A stretch of 64,000 nt of DNA from Sphingopyxis sp. MWB1 (GTDB taxonomy: Bacteria > Pseudomonadota > Alphaproteobacteria > Sphingomonadales > Sphingomonadaceae), in the NCBI RefSeq assembly GCF_000763945.1, contig NZ_JQFJ01000002.1, forward strand, positions 372,001 through 436,000. Reading direction: 5' to 3'. Every line of letters starts with the position of its first letter. The first letter of the stretch is position 1. The translations under genes were made by a program, and so were the position numbers. Shown here one piece after another: positions 17,498 to 25,125 of the stretch. Under the pieces are notes generated by a model. That model did no database searches. It was not told the origin of the DNA and saw nothing but the letters and a program-made list of their open reading frames with translations.

Positions 17498-17727
17498 TTT
17501 TCCCGCGCCCGATTCAGCAAGGCTTCTATTGTATCGGCCTCGGCTTTGAGGATGAGATTTTCATTGATCGTGAAGAGATACTTGGCAGCTATGCGCCCAG
17601 CTTCCTCAGGTTGCACCCCTTCGCTGATGAGGTTTTGAACCTGCCGCGCCCATTCACGTGCCTGCTCTTCGGTCGGTATCTCTTCCAGCCGATACTTGAT
17701 GCGAAGCGATGGGCCAAGGTCACGCAT
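17494..17727 (-). CDS. Unknown small protein, paralogue B of a tandem pair
   Basis: 77 residues, mostly predicted helix, unknown to me. It aligns without gaps to the preceding gene's product from its residue 4 onward: shared blocks are LRIKY, PT, EAGR-AA and EADTI-ALL-RA. By eye 32 of 74 positions are identical. It has a strong AAGGAGAG ribosome site, starts 11 bases after the stop of paralogue A and overlaps the membrane protein gene by 4 bases. No catalytic motif is apparent. A binding or subunit role is more likely than an enzyme. Confidence 0.65.
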   Translation of the reverse strand: MRDLGPSLRIKYRLEEIPTEEQAREWARQVQNLISEGVQPEEAGRIAAKYLFTINENLILKAEADTIEALLNRAREK

Positions 17728-17738
17728 GGAACTCTCCT

Positions 17739-18002
17739 TTAATCTTTGGCAGCGGCACGGGCCAAAAGTGCCGCGATGGTATCAGCTTCGGAGAAAAGTA
17801 GGACTGCATCAAGCTCCCCGAAGGCCTCAAACGCTGCCCGTCGGCCAGCAACTTCCGCCTCAATGCCAACTTCAATAAAAGCATTGGTCTTATCCAACCA
17901 ATCGGCAATCTGCGCTCCGGTCGGATAGTTGGTTAGGCCATATTTGATCCGCAAACGATGCGGCAGGCTGCTTATGACAGCTAATTCTTCCTGAAGGCTC
18001 AT
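17739..18002 (-). CDS. Unknown small protein, paralogue A of a tandem pair (first gene of island operon)
   Basis: 87 residues, unknown to me, with a 10-residue N-terminal extension (MSLQEELAVI) relative to paralogue B. Conserved features shared with B are LRIKYGL, PTGAQ, a Trp near residue 35, AGRRAA and the C-terminal EADTIAALLARA. The sequence is acidic overall and helical. It is the promoter-proximal gene of a minus-strand operon with 17494-17727 and 16991-17497. Duplicated small genes next to a membrane protein suggest a heteromeric complex. Function cannot be assigned. Confidence 0.65.
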   Translation of the reverse strand: MSLQEELAVISSLPHRLRIKYGLTNYPTGAQIADWLDKTNAFIEVGIEAEVAGRRAAFEAFGELDAVLLFSEADTIAALLARAAAKD

Positions 18003-18243
18003 AAGAACACCCGTTTCTCGTCCAAGGTCGCGAAATATCTAAAGGCTACACGAATGTCGCTTTCAAGGCATGCACGATAACATTCGCTGATACATCTTTT
18101 CCAAAACTCCCGATTGTCATCGCGCTATAAGCGGTTCGAACCGTAGCCAGAATGACGAAGCGACAGCCAGCGTAAGCTATCGCAGTGCCGAAAACTATCG
18201 ACAAGAATCGGCTATTCTGGCATAGAGAAATCGCGGTCTGAAA

Positions 18244-18262
18244 CACGCATTCGGAATGCGTG
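18244..18262. promoter_or_regulatory. Perfect 19-bp palindrome near attR
   Basis: cacgcattcggaatgcgtg reads the same on both strands around a single central base. It lies 242 bases upstream of the island operon start and 74 bases inside attR. It is a good dimeric-protein operator or a recombination accessory site, and the protein is unknown. Confidence 0.45.
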
Positions 18263-18272
18263 AGGTAAGATG

Positions 18273-18284
18273 TGTGGTAAAAAA
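18273..18284 (+). promoter_or_regulatory. Candidate integrase arm-type site, right end
   Basis: tgtggtaaaaaa matches the left-end motif tgtggtaagaaa in 11 of 12 positions and has the same orientation relative to the plus strand. A weaker copy (tgaggtaaga) precedes it at 18261-18270. Confidence 0.35.
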
Positions 18285-18300
18285 GTCGGGCGAGCGAGTT

Positions 18301-18330
18301 ACCTAAATTATTACAAATATTTAGGTTTTT
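18301..18330 (+). terminator. A/T-rich hairpin followed by a T run, next to attR
   Basis: acctaaat and atttaggt form an 8-bp stem with a 10-nt loop, followed immediately by TTTTT. It has the form of an intrinsic terminator on the plus strand, or it may be an integration host factor or excisionase region given its place next to attR. Confidence 0.4.
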
Positions 18331-18335
18331 TCCAA

Positions 18336-18354
18336 AATCCCTCACTCTCCTCCA
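18336..18354 (+). repeat. attR: 19-bp direct repeat
   Basis: This is an exact copy of the tRNA-Ser 3' end (aatccctcactctcctcca). To its left the sequence departs at once from the tRNA (no T loop), so it is the empty half left at the far junction. Confidence 0.92.
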
Positions 18355-18436
18355 TTTTTCCCTGACCATATTCCGATCGACCCGCGCCACTTTCTCCCCT
18401 GCTGGCGGCGGCAGGTCTATCGGACGGGCAAGCCTG

Positions 18437-19078
18437 TCACTGGGTCGCCAGCATCACCGGATCGACGGGATGGGCGAACTGGCTCGATATCGCGCTGATC
18501 AGGAACAGCAGGATCGCGGCGGCCACACCCACGGCGGCCACATAAACCCCTGCCTTGTCCTGCGGCACCTTCATCAACAGCGGCAGGCCGACGTAGAGCA
18601 GGTAAAGGCTATAAAGGCCCAGCATGCTGAACATGCCGATGGACGGGATCAGCCCGAAGGCTCCTGCCACCCAGGCGGCTGTTCCCGAATAGGCCGCAAG
18701 TTTCAGCGCCTGTATCGGGTTCTTCTGCGCGCCGAAGCTTGGCGCCAGCGCGTCGATCAAACGCGCGAGCAGAAACATCGCGACGAGCGTCAGCGCATAA
18801 AATAGCAGGGCCGATACGGCCGCGCTCGCCATGGGTGGACGATAGGTGATGTCCAATATCTGGTAGCCGAAAAGCTGCCCCCCCAGGAAGCGCGCGAGCG
18901 GCCCTATGGCTGCCAGCACCAGGACATAGGGAATGAAGATCGACCGCACGGTTGCCGGTTCATCGGCAATGGCGGCCCATGTCGCCCGCGGCCTGATCAA
19001 CAGGTCACGCGCCCGGTGGGTGAGTTTGCCAAAGCCTTCGTTCAATTGTGCGGAAATACCGGTAGGAATATTTGTCAT
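18437..19078 (-). CDS. Yip1-family integral membrane protein
   Basis: A 213-residue protein with a hydrophilic start (residues 1-45, including RDLLIRPRATWAAIADEP, the usual entry to the Yip1 domain) and five membrane segments from about residue 47 to 205. The Yip1 motif region (QALKLAAYSGTAAWVAG, GLYSLYLLYVGLPLLMKVP) is clear. The frame extends 33 codons upstream, but ATG 19078 fits the family's N-terminus. Bacterial members are of unknown function. The gene is the first chromosomal gene after the island. Confidence 0.82.
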   Translation of the reverse strand: MTNIPTGISAQLNEGFGKLTHRARDLLIRPRATWAAIADEPATVRSIFIPYVLVLAAIGPLARFLGGQLFGYQILDITYRPPMASAAVSALLFYALTLVAMFLLARLIDALAPSFGAQKNPIQALKLAAYSGTAAWVAGAFGLIPSIGMFSMLGLYSLYLLYVGLPLLMKVPQDKAGVYVAAVGVAAAILLFLISAISSQFAHPVDPVMLATQ

Positions 19079-19263
19079 ACGCTGCTTCTCCCAACATGCG
19101 CCCGCAAAAGAAGCGGTAAAGGTCGAGGAATGCGTCGCGTTACAAAGCTGGCCCTTTGCCCGATTCGCAAGGTCCATAATAGATCGAATTATTTGACAAG
19201 ATATTGCCGCGCATCGCGGCGTTTCACCGCGATACAGAAATAGAGGCTATAAAGCTCCCTCGG

Positions 19264-19291
19264 CTTGAACCTCTGAAAAATGTGCATAAAT
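19264..19291 (+). promoter_or_regulatory. Possible heat-shock (sigma-32) promoter of hspQ
   Basis: CTTGAA (19264-19269) is a good -35 for sigma-32, and CATAAAT follows 17 bases after its CTTG. A start about 8 bases further on would fall at the second ATG (19299), giving a leaderless message. This is weak, because no standard ribosome site is visible to support the alternative. Confidence 0.25.
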
Positions 19292-19685
19292 GGGCCATAT
19301 GACCAATTCTTTTCCCCTTGCTGTTGGCAAGACGACAAACGGCATTGCAGGCGCGCCTCTTGTCGAGTGCGCGCGCTTTGCGCCTGGCGATATTGTGCGT
19401 CACCGCCTGTTCGAATTTCGCGGAGTGGTTTTCGACATCGACCCCGTCTTTGCGAACAGCGAGGAATGGTATGCCGCCATTCCGGAGGAAATGCGTCCGG
19501 CGAAAGAGCAGCCCTTCTACCATCTGCTCGCCGAGAATGAGGACAGCTCCTACATCGCCTATGTCAGCCAGCAGAATCTGGTGGGCGATGCCGATGGCGG
19601 GCCGGTCGATCATCCACAGATCGACGCGCTGTTCGATGGCCTCGACAAGGGGCGCTATCGCGTCAAGCCGCTCCACCGCCACTAG
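19290..19685 (+). CDS. hspQ: Heat shock protein HspQ (YccV-like, hemimethylated-DNA-binding fold)
   Basis: 131 residues with a full YccV domain: ARFAPGDIVRHRLFEFRGVVFDIDPVF, then NSEEWYAAIPEEMRPAKEQPFYHLLAE and YIAYVSQQNLV. HspQ in enterics binds hemimethylated DNA, limits DnaA and acts as a specificity enhancer for Lon. A second ATG at 19299 is equally possible as start. It is convergent with the ABC permease gene, with a 30-bp gap. Confidence 0.9.
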   Translation: MGHMTNSFPLAVGKTTNGIAGAPLVECARFAPGDIVRHRLFEFRGVVFDIDPVFANSEEWYAAIPEEMRPAKEQPFYHLLAENEDSSYIAYVSQQNLVGDADGGPVDHPQIDALFDGLDKGRYRVKPLHRH

Positions 19686-19715
19686 GGCCGCCTGCCCTCA
19701 TTTCATCGCCAAGCT

Positions 19716-20618
19716 TCAGGCCTTGAGCTTCCAGCCCGACGACAGCAGGCGATAGGTCGCATATCCCAGCAGGAGGTTGGTGACGACGAGCGCACCGATG
19801 GCCACCGCGACCGGGCTGGCGATGGTCGCATCGACCGTGCCGATAAAGCCATAGCGAAAGCCCATGATCGCATAATAGACCGGGTTGGCATGAGCGACCG
19901 ACTGGAACCAGGGGGCGAGCTTGTCGACCGAATAAAAGGTGCCCGACAACAGGGCGAGCGGTGTGACCACGAAATTGGTGACGGCTGCCGCATGGTCGAA
20001 CTTTTCCGCCCATACCGACGTGATCAGCCCCAGAAAGCCCAGCATCATCGCGCCCAGCACGGCGAAAAGCGCAACCGCCCACAGATGATCGGGCATCACA
20101 TCGACGCCGGGCCAAAGCAGCATGGCGAGCCACAGCGCCGCTCCGACAAGCAGGGCCCGGGTGATCGCCGCGCCGACGAGCGCAATCATCAGCTCGCCCA
20201 CGGCCAGCGGAGGCATCAGATAATCGACGATCGTCCCCTGTATCTTGCCGACCAGCAGCGAAAAGCTGGAATTGGCAAAACTGTTCTGCAGCATCGCCAT
20301 CATAATCAGCCCCGGCGCGATAAAATCGGCAAATGGAACCCCGATAACCGTACGCCCCCGACCCCCCAGCGCCACCGTAAAGATAACGAGAAAAAGCAAG
20401 GTCGTGACGGCGGGAGCCCAGATTGTTTGGAGTTGGACCTTGAAAAAGCGCCGCACCTCCTTGACATAGAGGGCTCGCATCCCCGGAATGTTGAGAGCGC
20501 GGATATGTGGCACGCCGGGCTCCGACAGGGAGTGGCGGGATCTTTGCGGATCGAGCGAGGATCGCAGGCCGGAGAAATCCTCGGAGTCGCGGGCGGTAAT
20601 TTGGGGCTGGTCGTTCAT
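19716..20618 (-). CDS. ABC-2 type transporter permease
   Basis: 300 residues: a hydrophilic N-terminus of about 60, an amphipathic coupling segment (MRALYVKEVRRFFKVQLQTI), and six membrane helices with the ABC-2 signature region (ALLSGTFYSVDKLAPWFQSVAHANPVYY). The frame continues far upstream, but ATG 20618 matches the family start. The partner ATPase is not adjacent, so it must be encoded elsewhere. Exported substrate is unknown; relatives in alphaproteobacteria are simply annotated ABC-2 permeases. Confidence 0.88.
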   Translation of the reverse strand: MNDQPQITARDSEDFSGLRSSLDPQRSRHSLSEPGVPHIRALNIPGMRALYVKEVRRFFKVQLQTIWAPAVTTLLFLVIFTVALGGRGRTVIGVPFADFIAPGLIMMAMLQNSFANSSFSLLVGKIQGTIVDYLMPPLAVGELMIALVGAAITRALLVGAALWLAMLLWPGVDVMPDHLWAVALFAVLGAMMLGFLGLITSVWAEKFDHAAAVTNFVVTPLALLSGTFYSVDKLAPWFQSVAHANPVYYAIMGFRYGFIGTVDATIASPVAVAIGALVVTNLLLGYATYRLLSSGWKLKA

Positions 20619-20739
20619 GGCTTTCTCGCCTATCGCCTCCCCGGCTTCATCGCAAGCGACCCCGTGCGAACATATGGTTGCAGCGACCCGACCGCCCTTG
20701 CTTTCCGGCAGGCGGCGACAGGAAGATAAGGAATCGATT

Positions 20740-21435
20740 ATGTCATGGACCGACGAGCGCATTGAGCAATTGCGTAACATGTGGGAGAAGGGCCTCACCG
20801 CCAGCCAGATCGCTGAAGAGCTGGGCGGCGTCAGCCGCAACGCAGTTATCGGCAAAGCCCATCGCCTCGGCCTGAAATCACGCCCCTCGCCGGTCAAGGC
20901 AGCTGACAAGAGCAAGCCGGTCAAAGCCGCAGTTCCGAAATCGGCGCCGACGCCGCGCGCGGCCGCTGCCCCGCCGCGCCCCGCCGCTGCCCCGCCGCCG
21001 CGCGCTGATGCAAAGGCTGCGCCGCCCGCCGCTCCGGCGCCTGCCGCCACTGCGGCAGCTCCCGCGCCTGCGGCTGGCGACGCGCCCAAGAGTGACGCTC
21101 CGCGTATCGTTTCCATCGGTCCGGGCGGGTTCATCCGTCAGGGGCCGGGTGATCAGCAGGCGCCGATTCCGCCCGCCCCGCCCCGCCGTCTGGTGCCCGC
21201 CAAGCCCAGCCCCGAGATTGCGGACAAAACGAGCCTGCTCGACTTGAACGACCGTATCTGCCGCTGGCCGATGGGGCATCCGGGTGAGCCGGACTTTCAT
21301 TTCTGTGGCGAAGCTGTGAACCCCGGCTTCCCCTATTGCGTCGAACATTGCGGCCGCGCCTATCAAGCGCAGCTTCCGCGCGGCACACGTCGGCCTCCCC
21401 CGCCCCCGCCCTTTGGCGGGCCGCGCGTGCGGTGA
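20740..21435 (+). CDS. gcrA: GcrA cell-cycle regulator
   Basis: 231 residues. The N-terminal 45 form the GcrA helix-turn-helix (MSWTDERIEQLRNMWEKGLT, then ASQIAEELGGVSRNAVIGKAHRLGL). An Ala/Pro-rich linker spans about 55-150. The C-terminal part has the conserved Cys/Trp/Pro box (CRWPMGHPGEPDFHFCG). In Caulobacter GcrA binds sigma-70 and stimulates promoters with CcrM-methylated GANTC sites. It restricts the host to Alphaproteobacteria. The long linker is larger than in Caulobacter. The stop overlaps the thioesterase start. Confidence 0.95.
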   Translation: MSWTDERIEQLRNMWEKGLTASQIAEELGGVSRNAVIGKAHRLGLKSRPSPVKAADKSKPVKAAVPKSAPTPRAAAAPPRPAAAPPPRADAKAAPPAAPAPAATAAAPAPAAGDAPKSDAPRIVSIGPGGFIRQGPGDQQAPIPPAPPRRLVPAKPSPEIADKTSLLDLNDRICRWPMGHPGEPDFHFCGEAVNPGFPYCVEHCGRAYQAQLPRGTRRPPPPPPFGGPRVR

Positions 21436-21845
21436 GGCCATTCGGTCAGGATTTTGAATTCGCGCGCATGCTCGGCCTGCAAATGGTCCAGCGTGGCGAT
21501 GGACGATGCCGCATGGCGATCGAGATCGATCCCGTGCGGCATTTCAATCCGCATGGGGTAGCCCATGGCGGCGTTGCCTATTCGCTGGCCGATACAGCGA
21601 TGGGTGGAGCGCTGACCAGCCGCCTCAACCCCGCTTTTTGGTGCGCCACGCTGGAGATCAAGTTCAACTATCATGTCGGAGTGCGCGCGGGCCTTTTGAC
21701 GTGCGAGGCGGAAGTCCTGCATCAGGGCAAACGTATCGCCAATATGGAAGCCCGCTTGTTCCAGCATGACCGGCTGGTTGCGAGCGCCAATGGTAACTTT
21801 GCCATTTTTCCGGCGCCCACAGCTGGCGAGACCGAAAACGCCTGA
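21432..21845 (+). CDS. PaaI-type hotdog thioesterase
   Basis: 137 residues from a GTG that overlaps the gcrA stop (GTGA). The hotdog-fold signature is clear: HFNPHGVAHGGVAYSLADTAMGGAL, where the second-helix region carries the catalytic Asp of PaaI-type enzymes. The conserved HGG is present. It would hydrolyse an acyl- or aryl-CoA such as phenylacetyl-CoA derivatives, with the substrate unproven. A later ATG at 21468 is an alternative start. It is coupled to gcrA and probably on the same transcript. Confidence 0.82.
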   Translation: MRPFGQDFEFARMLGLQMVQRGDGRCRMAIEIDPVRHFNPHGVAHGGVAYSLADTAMGGALTSRLNPAFWCATLEIKFNYHVGVRAGLLTCEAEVLHQGKRIANMEARLFQHDRLVASANGNFAIFPAPTAGETENA

Positions 21846-22046
21846 CCCGAACCTCTGTTCGGATTGTTTGGAAGTTGGCGAAAGTGCCGCGCAGCGTAGG
21901 TTGCAGGCGACAGGAATATTCGAAAATTTTTAATATTTATCAGCTAGTTAGCGGGCCTCTAAGGGATTGGGTGCGGCTAATTGAGCGCAGAGAAGCTGAG
22001 TGCCTGTATGGCATGAGCCTTTGGTCCGGCGGCCCAAAGAGAGAAA

Positions 22047-22077
22047 GGGCGCCGACCTCTTGACGAGATCGACGCCC
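22047..22077 (-). terminator. Terminator of the outer-membrane protein gene
   Basis: An inverted repeat of about 13 bp (gggcgtcgatctc pairing with gaggtcggcgccc) lies 36 bases downstream of the beta-barrel gene on the minus strand, followed by a pyrimidine-rich tail. The 200 bases between here and the thioesterase stop show no credible gene. Confidence 0.55.
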
Positions 22078-22112
22078 CTTACCCTGAGACGTAATATGTT
22101 TAGCTAACGCAA

Positions 22113-22943
22113 TTAGAAGCGATAGCTGACCGTTCCGCGAACACTGTGCGTGCGGAAATGCGGATCGCTGCGGCGAATATCGGTGCCGCCCTGTCCGAGG
22201 AAGGGATCGTTGATCGGGGCTGCGCCCGCACCCGCCTGAACGGTATAATCCTTGTCCTTCACATCGGTGTAAAGATATTCGAGGCCGAGGCCGAGGTTCT
22301 GCGTCAGCATAACTTCCGCACCGCCGCCGGCCGAATAACCCCAGGCATTGGTTTTTCCGTTATCGGTGAAGGCAGTGTCCGTGTCGGTCGTCGAAAATTT
22401 ATTATCGAGACGCGCATAGGTAGGGCCACCCGTCACATAGAAGAGCGCGCCGCCGCCGGGGGTGAAACCAGCGCGAAGACGCGTGCTGACGATATAGTCG
22501 GCCTCGCGGCTCATGGTGTAGCTGTCGCCGTCCGACGAGAAACCGCTGACGTAGTCGCGTGCAGCGCTGTGGCCGCCTTCGACCAGCGCGCCGAGGACGA
22601 AATTGCCCATACGCTTGTCATATCCGGCGCGTCCGAAAAATTCGACGCCATCCTTGTCATTGCGGCAGCCTTCGCTGATGGCACCATTGGCCGCGCCATT
22701 GCAGAAGCCCGGGGCGAAGAAATCAGTGCCGCCCGAGGTGCGGACGGTGTCGCCATAGGTGCCGTCACCATCGGTGTCGAACACCAGCGTTTCACCGCGA
22801 TCGCTTCCTTGAAGGGTGGCGCCGCCGCCAACTGCAACATAAGCACCGTTAAAGTCACGCGACAAATCGCGGCCTTCCTGCGCCATCGCGGGGACCGCGA
22901 TTAAACTTACCGCTGTAGCAGCGAGGAGAGAGGCGAATTTCAT
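22113..22943 (-). CDS. Outer-membrane beta-barrel protein (porin/opacity type)
   Basis: 276 residues with a clear signal peptide (MKFASLLAATAVSLIAVPAMA) and a GGAG ribosome site. The mature part alternates aromatic and small residues, as in an 8-stranded barrel, and ends in an aromatic residue (VRGTVSYRF), the usual assembly signal for BAM. An inserted loop (about residues 55-95) contains two Cys (FCNGAANG, EGCRNDKD) that may form a disulfide. An acidic DTDGDGTYGD segment in it resembles a calcium-binding loop. The ligand is unknown. Confidence 0.82.
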   Translation of the reverse strand: MKFASLLAATAVSLIAVPAMAQEGRDLSRDFNGAYVAVGGGATLQGSDRGETLVFDTDGDGTYGDTVRTSGGTDFFAPGFCNGAANGAISEGCRNDKDGVEFFGRAGYDKRMGNFVLGALVEGGHSAARDYVSGFSSDGDSYTMSREADYIVSTRLRAGFTPGGGALFYVTGGPTYARLDNKFSTTDTDTAFTDNGKTNAWGYSAGGGAEVMLTQNLGLGLEYLYTDVKDKDYTVQAGAGAAPINDPFLGQGGTDIRRSDPHFRTHSVRGTVSYRF

Positions 22944-23126
22944 TTCATTACTCCATTTCTTTTTATAACCTTGCAGGCGTGGGATTAAATCCTTTGGTCT
23001 GCTGCAAAGTTCCTTCCCATTGGGTCAGACCTGATGAATTTCACATGAATTAAAGTGAACGAGGCCGCGGCCTTCGTATGCAAACGCCGCTTGCCAGCGC
23101 TTGCGCGCGCCTCCTATAGCCAGCAT

Positions 23127-25106
23127 ATGAGTCACGATTTGTTCGATAGCGATGCTCCCGCCGGAGAAGCCTATGACGCCTCGCAAATTGAGGTGCTGGA
23201 GGGGCTGGAACCCGTTCGCCGACGACCGGGCATGTATATTGGCGGCACCGACGAACGCGCGTTGCATCATCTTGCCGCTGAAGTGATCGACAACAGTATG
23301 GATGAGGCCGTCGCAGGCCACGCCAACCGTATCGAAATCATATTGGAGCCGGGCAATCGTCTGACCGTGGTGGACAATGGTCGCGGGATTCCGGTCGACC
23401 CCCATCCGAAATATCCCGGAAAATCGGCGCTGGAAGTGATTTTGACGACGCTGCATTCGGGGGGCAAGTTCGAGGGTAAGGCTTATGCGACGTCGGGCGG
23501 GCTACACGGCGTCGGCGTCAGCGTCGTCAATGCGCTGTCGGTGGATACCGAAATTGAGGTCGCGCGCAGCAAGCAGCTTTACCGCCAGCGTTTTTCGCGC
23601 GGCCTTCCGCAGGGAGCGTTGGAGGAATTGGGGCCGACCCCCAATCGGCGCGGCACCAGCGTTTCCTTCGTCCCCGATCCGCAAATTTTCGGCGAGCATA
23701 ATCGGTTCAGGCCCCAGCGCCTCTATCGACTCGCCCGATCGAAGGCCTATTTGTTCGCGGGCGTCGAAATCCGCTGGAAATGCGCGCCCGAACTGATCGG
23801 CGATGACACGCCGACAGAAGCGGTATTCCAATTTCCCGGCGGCCTCGCTGATCATCTGAAGGAACAGGTCGGAACCCGCGAATGCGCCACCGCCGAGCCC
23901 TTTGTGGGGCGGCAGGATTTTCCCGACGATCAGGGGCGCGCCGAATGGGCCATTACCTGGCCCCTCTGGTCCGACGGGTCGTTCAGCTGGTATTGCAACA
24001 CCATTCCCACCCCCGCCGGCGGAACGCATGAAAATGGCCTGCGCGCGGCATTGACCAAGGGGCTACGCGCCTTTGGCGAACTGGTGGGCCAGAAAAAGGC
24101 CGCGCAGATCACCGCCGAGGATGTGTTCAACGGTGGCGAAATGATGTTGTCAGTGTTCATTCGCGACCCGCAGTTTCAAAGCCAGACCAAGGATCGACTT
24201 TCGAGCCCCGAAGCCGCCAAGTTCACCGAAAATGCGGTTCGCGACCATTTCGATCATTTTCTATCCGACAATATGGACCGCGGCCGCGCCCTGCTGGGGC
24301 TGGTGCTGGAGCGGATGGACGAGCGGCTGAAGCGCAAGGCCGAGCGCGAGGTCAAACGCAAAACTGCGACCAGCGCGCGCAAGCTGCGTCTGCCCGGCAA
24401 ATTGACGGACTGTGCGAACAATGGTCCGGAAGGTACGGAATTATTTATCGTCGAAGGCGATAGCGCGGGCGGCAGCGCCAAGCAGGCGCGCGACCGCAAG
24501 ACACAGGCGATCCTGCCTATTCGCGGCAAGATTTTGAATGTTGCGAGCGCGAGCGCCGACAAGATTCGTGCCAATCAGGAAATCGCCGACCTCGCGCTGG
24601 CGCTGGGGTGCGGGATGCGCAAGGATTGCGACGCTGACCGGCTGCGTTACGAACGTATCGTCATCATGACCGACGCCGATGTTGACGGCGCGCACATCGC
24701 CACTCTGCTGATGACCTTTTTCTTTCAGGAAATGCCCGACATTGTGAAGCGCGGCCATGTCTATCTGGCGCAGCCGCCGCTCTATCGCCTGACCGCGGGG
24801 GCCACCTCTGCCTATGCCCGCGACGACGAGCATCGCGCCGAGCTGGAAGCGACGCTGTTCAAGGGCAAGAAGGTCGATGTCGGTCGCTTCAAGGGGCTGG
24901 GGGAAATGAACCCCAATCAGCTCAAGGAAACAACGATGGACCCCGCGACGCGTAGCCTGCTGCGCGTGACGCTGCCGCAGGAATATGAAGAGCGGCATCA
25001 GGTCAAGGATCTGGTCGACCGGCTGATGGGCAAGCATCCCGAACATCGGTTTCAGTTCATTCAGGCCAATGCGGCGACGCTGGACGAGGCCGCCATCGAC
25101 GCCTGA
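23127..25106 (+). CDS. parE: DNA topoisomerase IV subunit B
   Basis: 659 residues, the normal alphaproteobacterial ParE length. The GHKL ATPase domain carries GLEPVRRRPGMYIGG and the Bergerat motifs (EVIDNSMDEAVAG; VVDNGRGIPVDPHP; GGLHGVGVSVVNALS). The TOPRIM domain has LFIVEGDSAGGSAKQARDR and the metal-binding DADVDGAHI. The C-terminus includes FKGLGEMNPNQL. The absence of a long GyrB-type insertion supports ParE over GyrB. With ParC it decatenates daughter chromosomes. Start ATG 23127 is chosen from the family N-terminus. Confidence 0.96.
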   Translation: MSHDLFDSDAPAGEAYDASQIEVLEGLEPVRRRPGMYIGGTDERALHHLAAEVIDNSMDEAVAGHANRIEIILEPGNRLTVVDNGRGIPVDPHPKYPGKSALEVILTTLHSGGKFEGKAYATSGGLHGVGVSVVNALSVDTEIEVARSKQLYRQRFSRGLPQGALEELGPTPNRRGTSVSFVPDPQIFGEHNRFRPQRLYRLARSKAYLFAGVEIRWKCAPELIGDDTPTEAVFQFPGGLADHLKEQVGTRECATAEPFVGRQDFPDDQGRAEWAITWPLWSDGSFSWYCNTIPTPAGGTHENGLRAALTKGLRAFGELVGQKKAAQITAEDVFNGGEMMLSVFIRDPQFQSQTKDRLSSPEAAKFTENAVRDHFDHFLSDNMDRGRALLGLVLERMDERLKRKAEREVKRKTATSARKLRLPGKLTDCANNGPEGTELFIVEGDSAGGSAKQARDRKTQAILPIRGKILNVASASADKIRANQEIADLALALGCGMRKDCDADRLRYERIVIMTDADVDGAHIATLLMTFFFQEMPDIVKRGHVYLAQPPLYRLTAGATSAYARDDEHRAELEATLFKGKKVDVGRFKGLGEMNPNQLKETTMDPATRSLLRVTLPQEYEERHQVKDLVDRLMGKHPEHRFQFIQANAATLDEAAIDA

Positions 25107-25125
25107 GCGCAGCGAGGAGAGACAG

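Larger units (their letters stand above)
14052..18354 (+). mobile_element. 4.3-kb integrative genomic island in tRNA-Ser(CGA)
   Basis: The element is bounded by identical 19-bp direct repeats, one being the 3' end of the tRNA gene, the other at 18336. A P4-type tyrosine integrase gene lies just inside the tRNA end, the standard arrangement. Inside are an HTH protein, remnants of a MNT/HEPN-like and an acetyltransferase-like gene, a trypsin-like protease with a stop codon, and a three-gene unknown operon. Bases from about 17.0 to 18.3 kb are visibly richer in A/T than the flanks. No phage structural, replication or conjugation genes are present, so this is a decaying satellite-like island and not a prophage. 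Integrase damage suggests it can no longer move by itself. Confidence 0.9.
18003..18436. other. 434-bp non-coding right end of the island plus flank
   Basis: No convincing gene. The segment is A/T rich up to 18335 and should contain the promoter of the three-gene island operon reading leftward. It holds a 19-bp perfect palindrome, a possible integrase arm site, a hairpin with a T run, and attR, listed separately. From 18355 the sequence is again high-GC chromosomal flank, leading into the end of the Yip1 gene. Confidence 0.6.

Noticed and set aside
14052..18354. Island as a prophage or conjugative element
   Set aside because: No structural, lysis, replication or transfer genes fit in the 4.3 kb, and none of the frames resemble them.
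18046..18390. 114-residue minus-strand frame covering the right island end
   Set aside because: It crosses attR and the chromosomal flank, so it could not have existed as one gene before integration, and shows no domain or ribosome site.
21875..22063. 62-residue frame after the thioesterase
   Set aside because: No ribosome site and low-complexity A/T start. Part of it overlaps the terminator of the outer-membrane protein gene.
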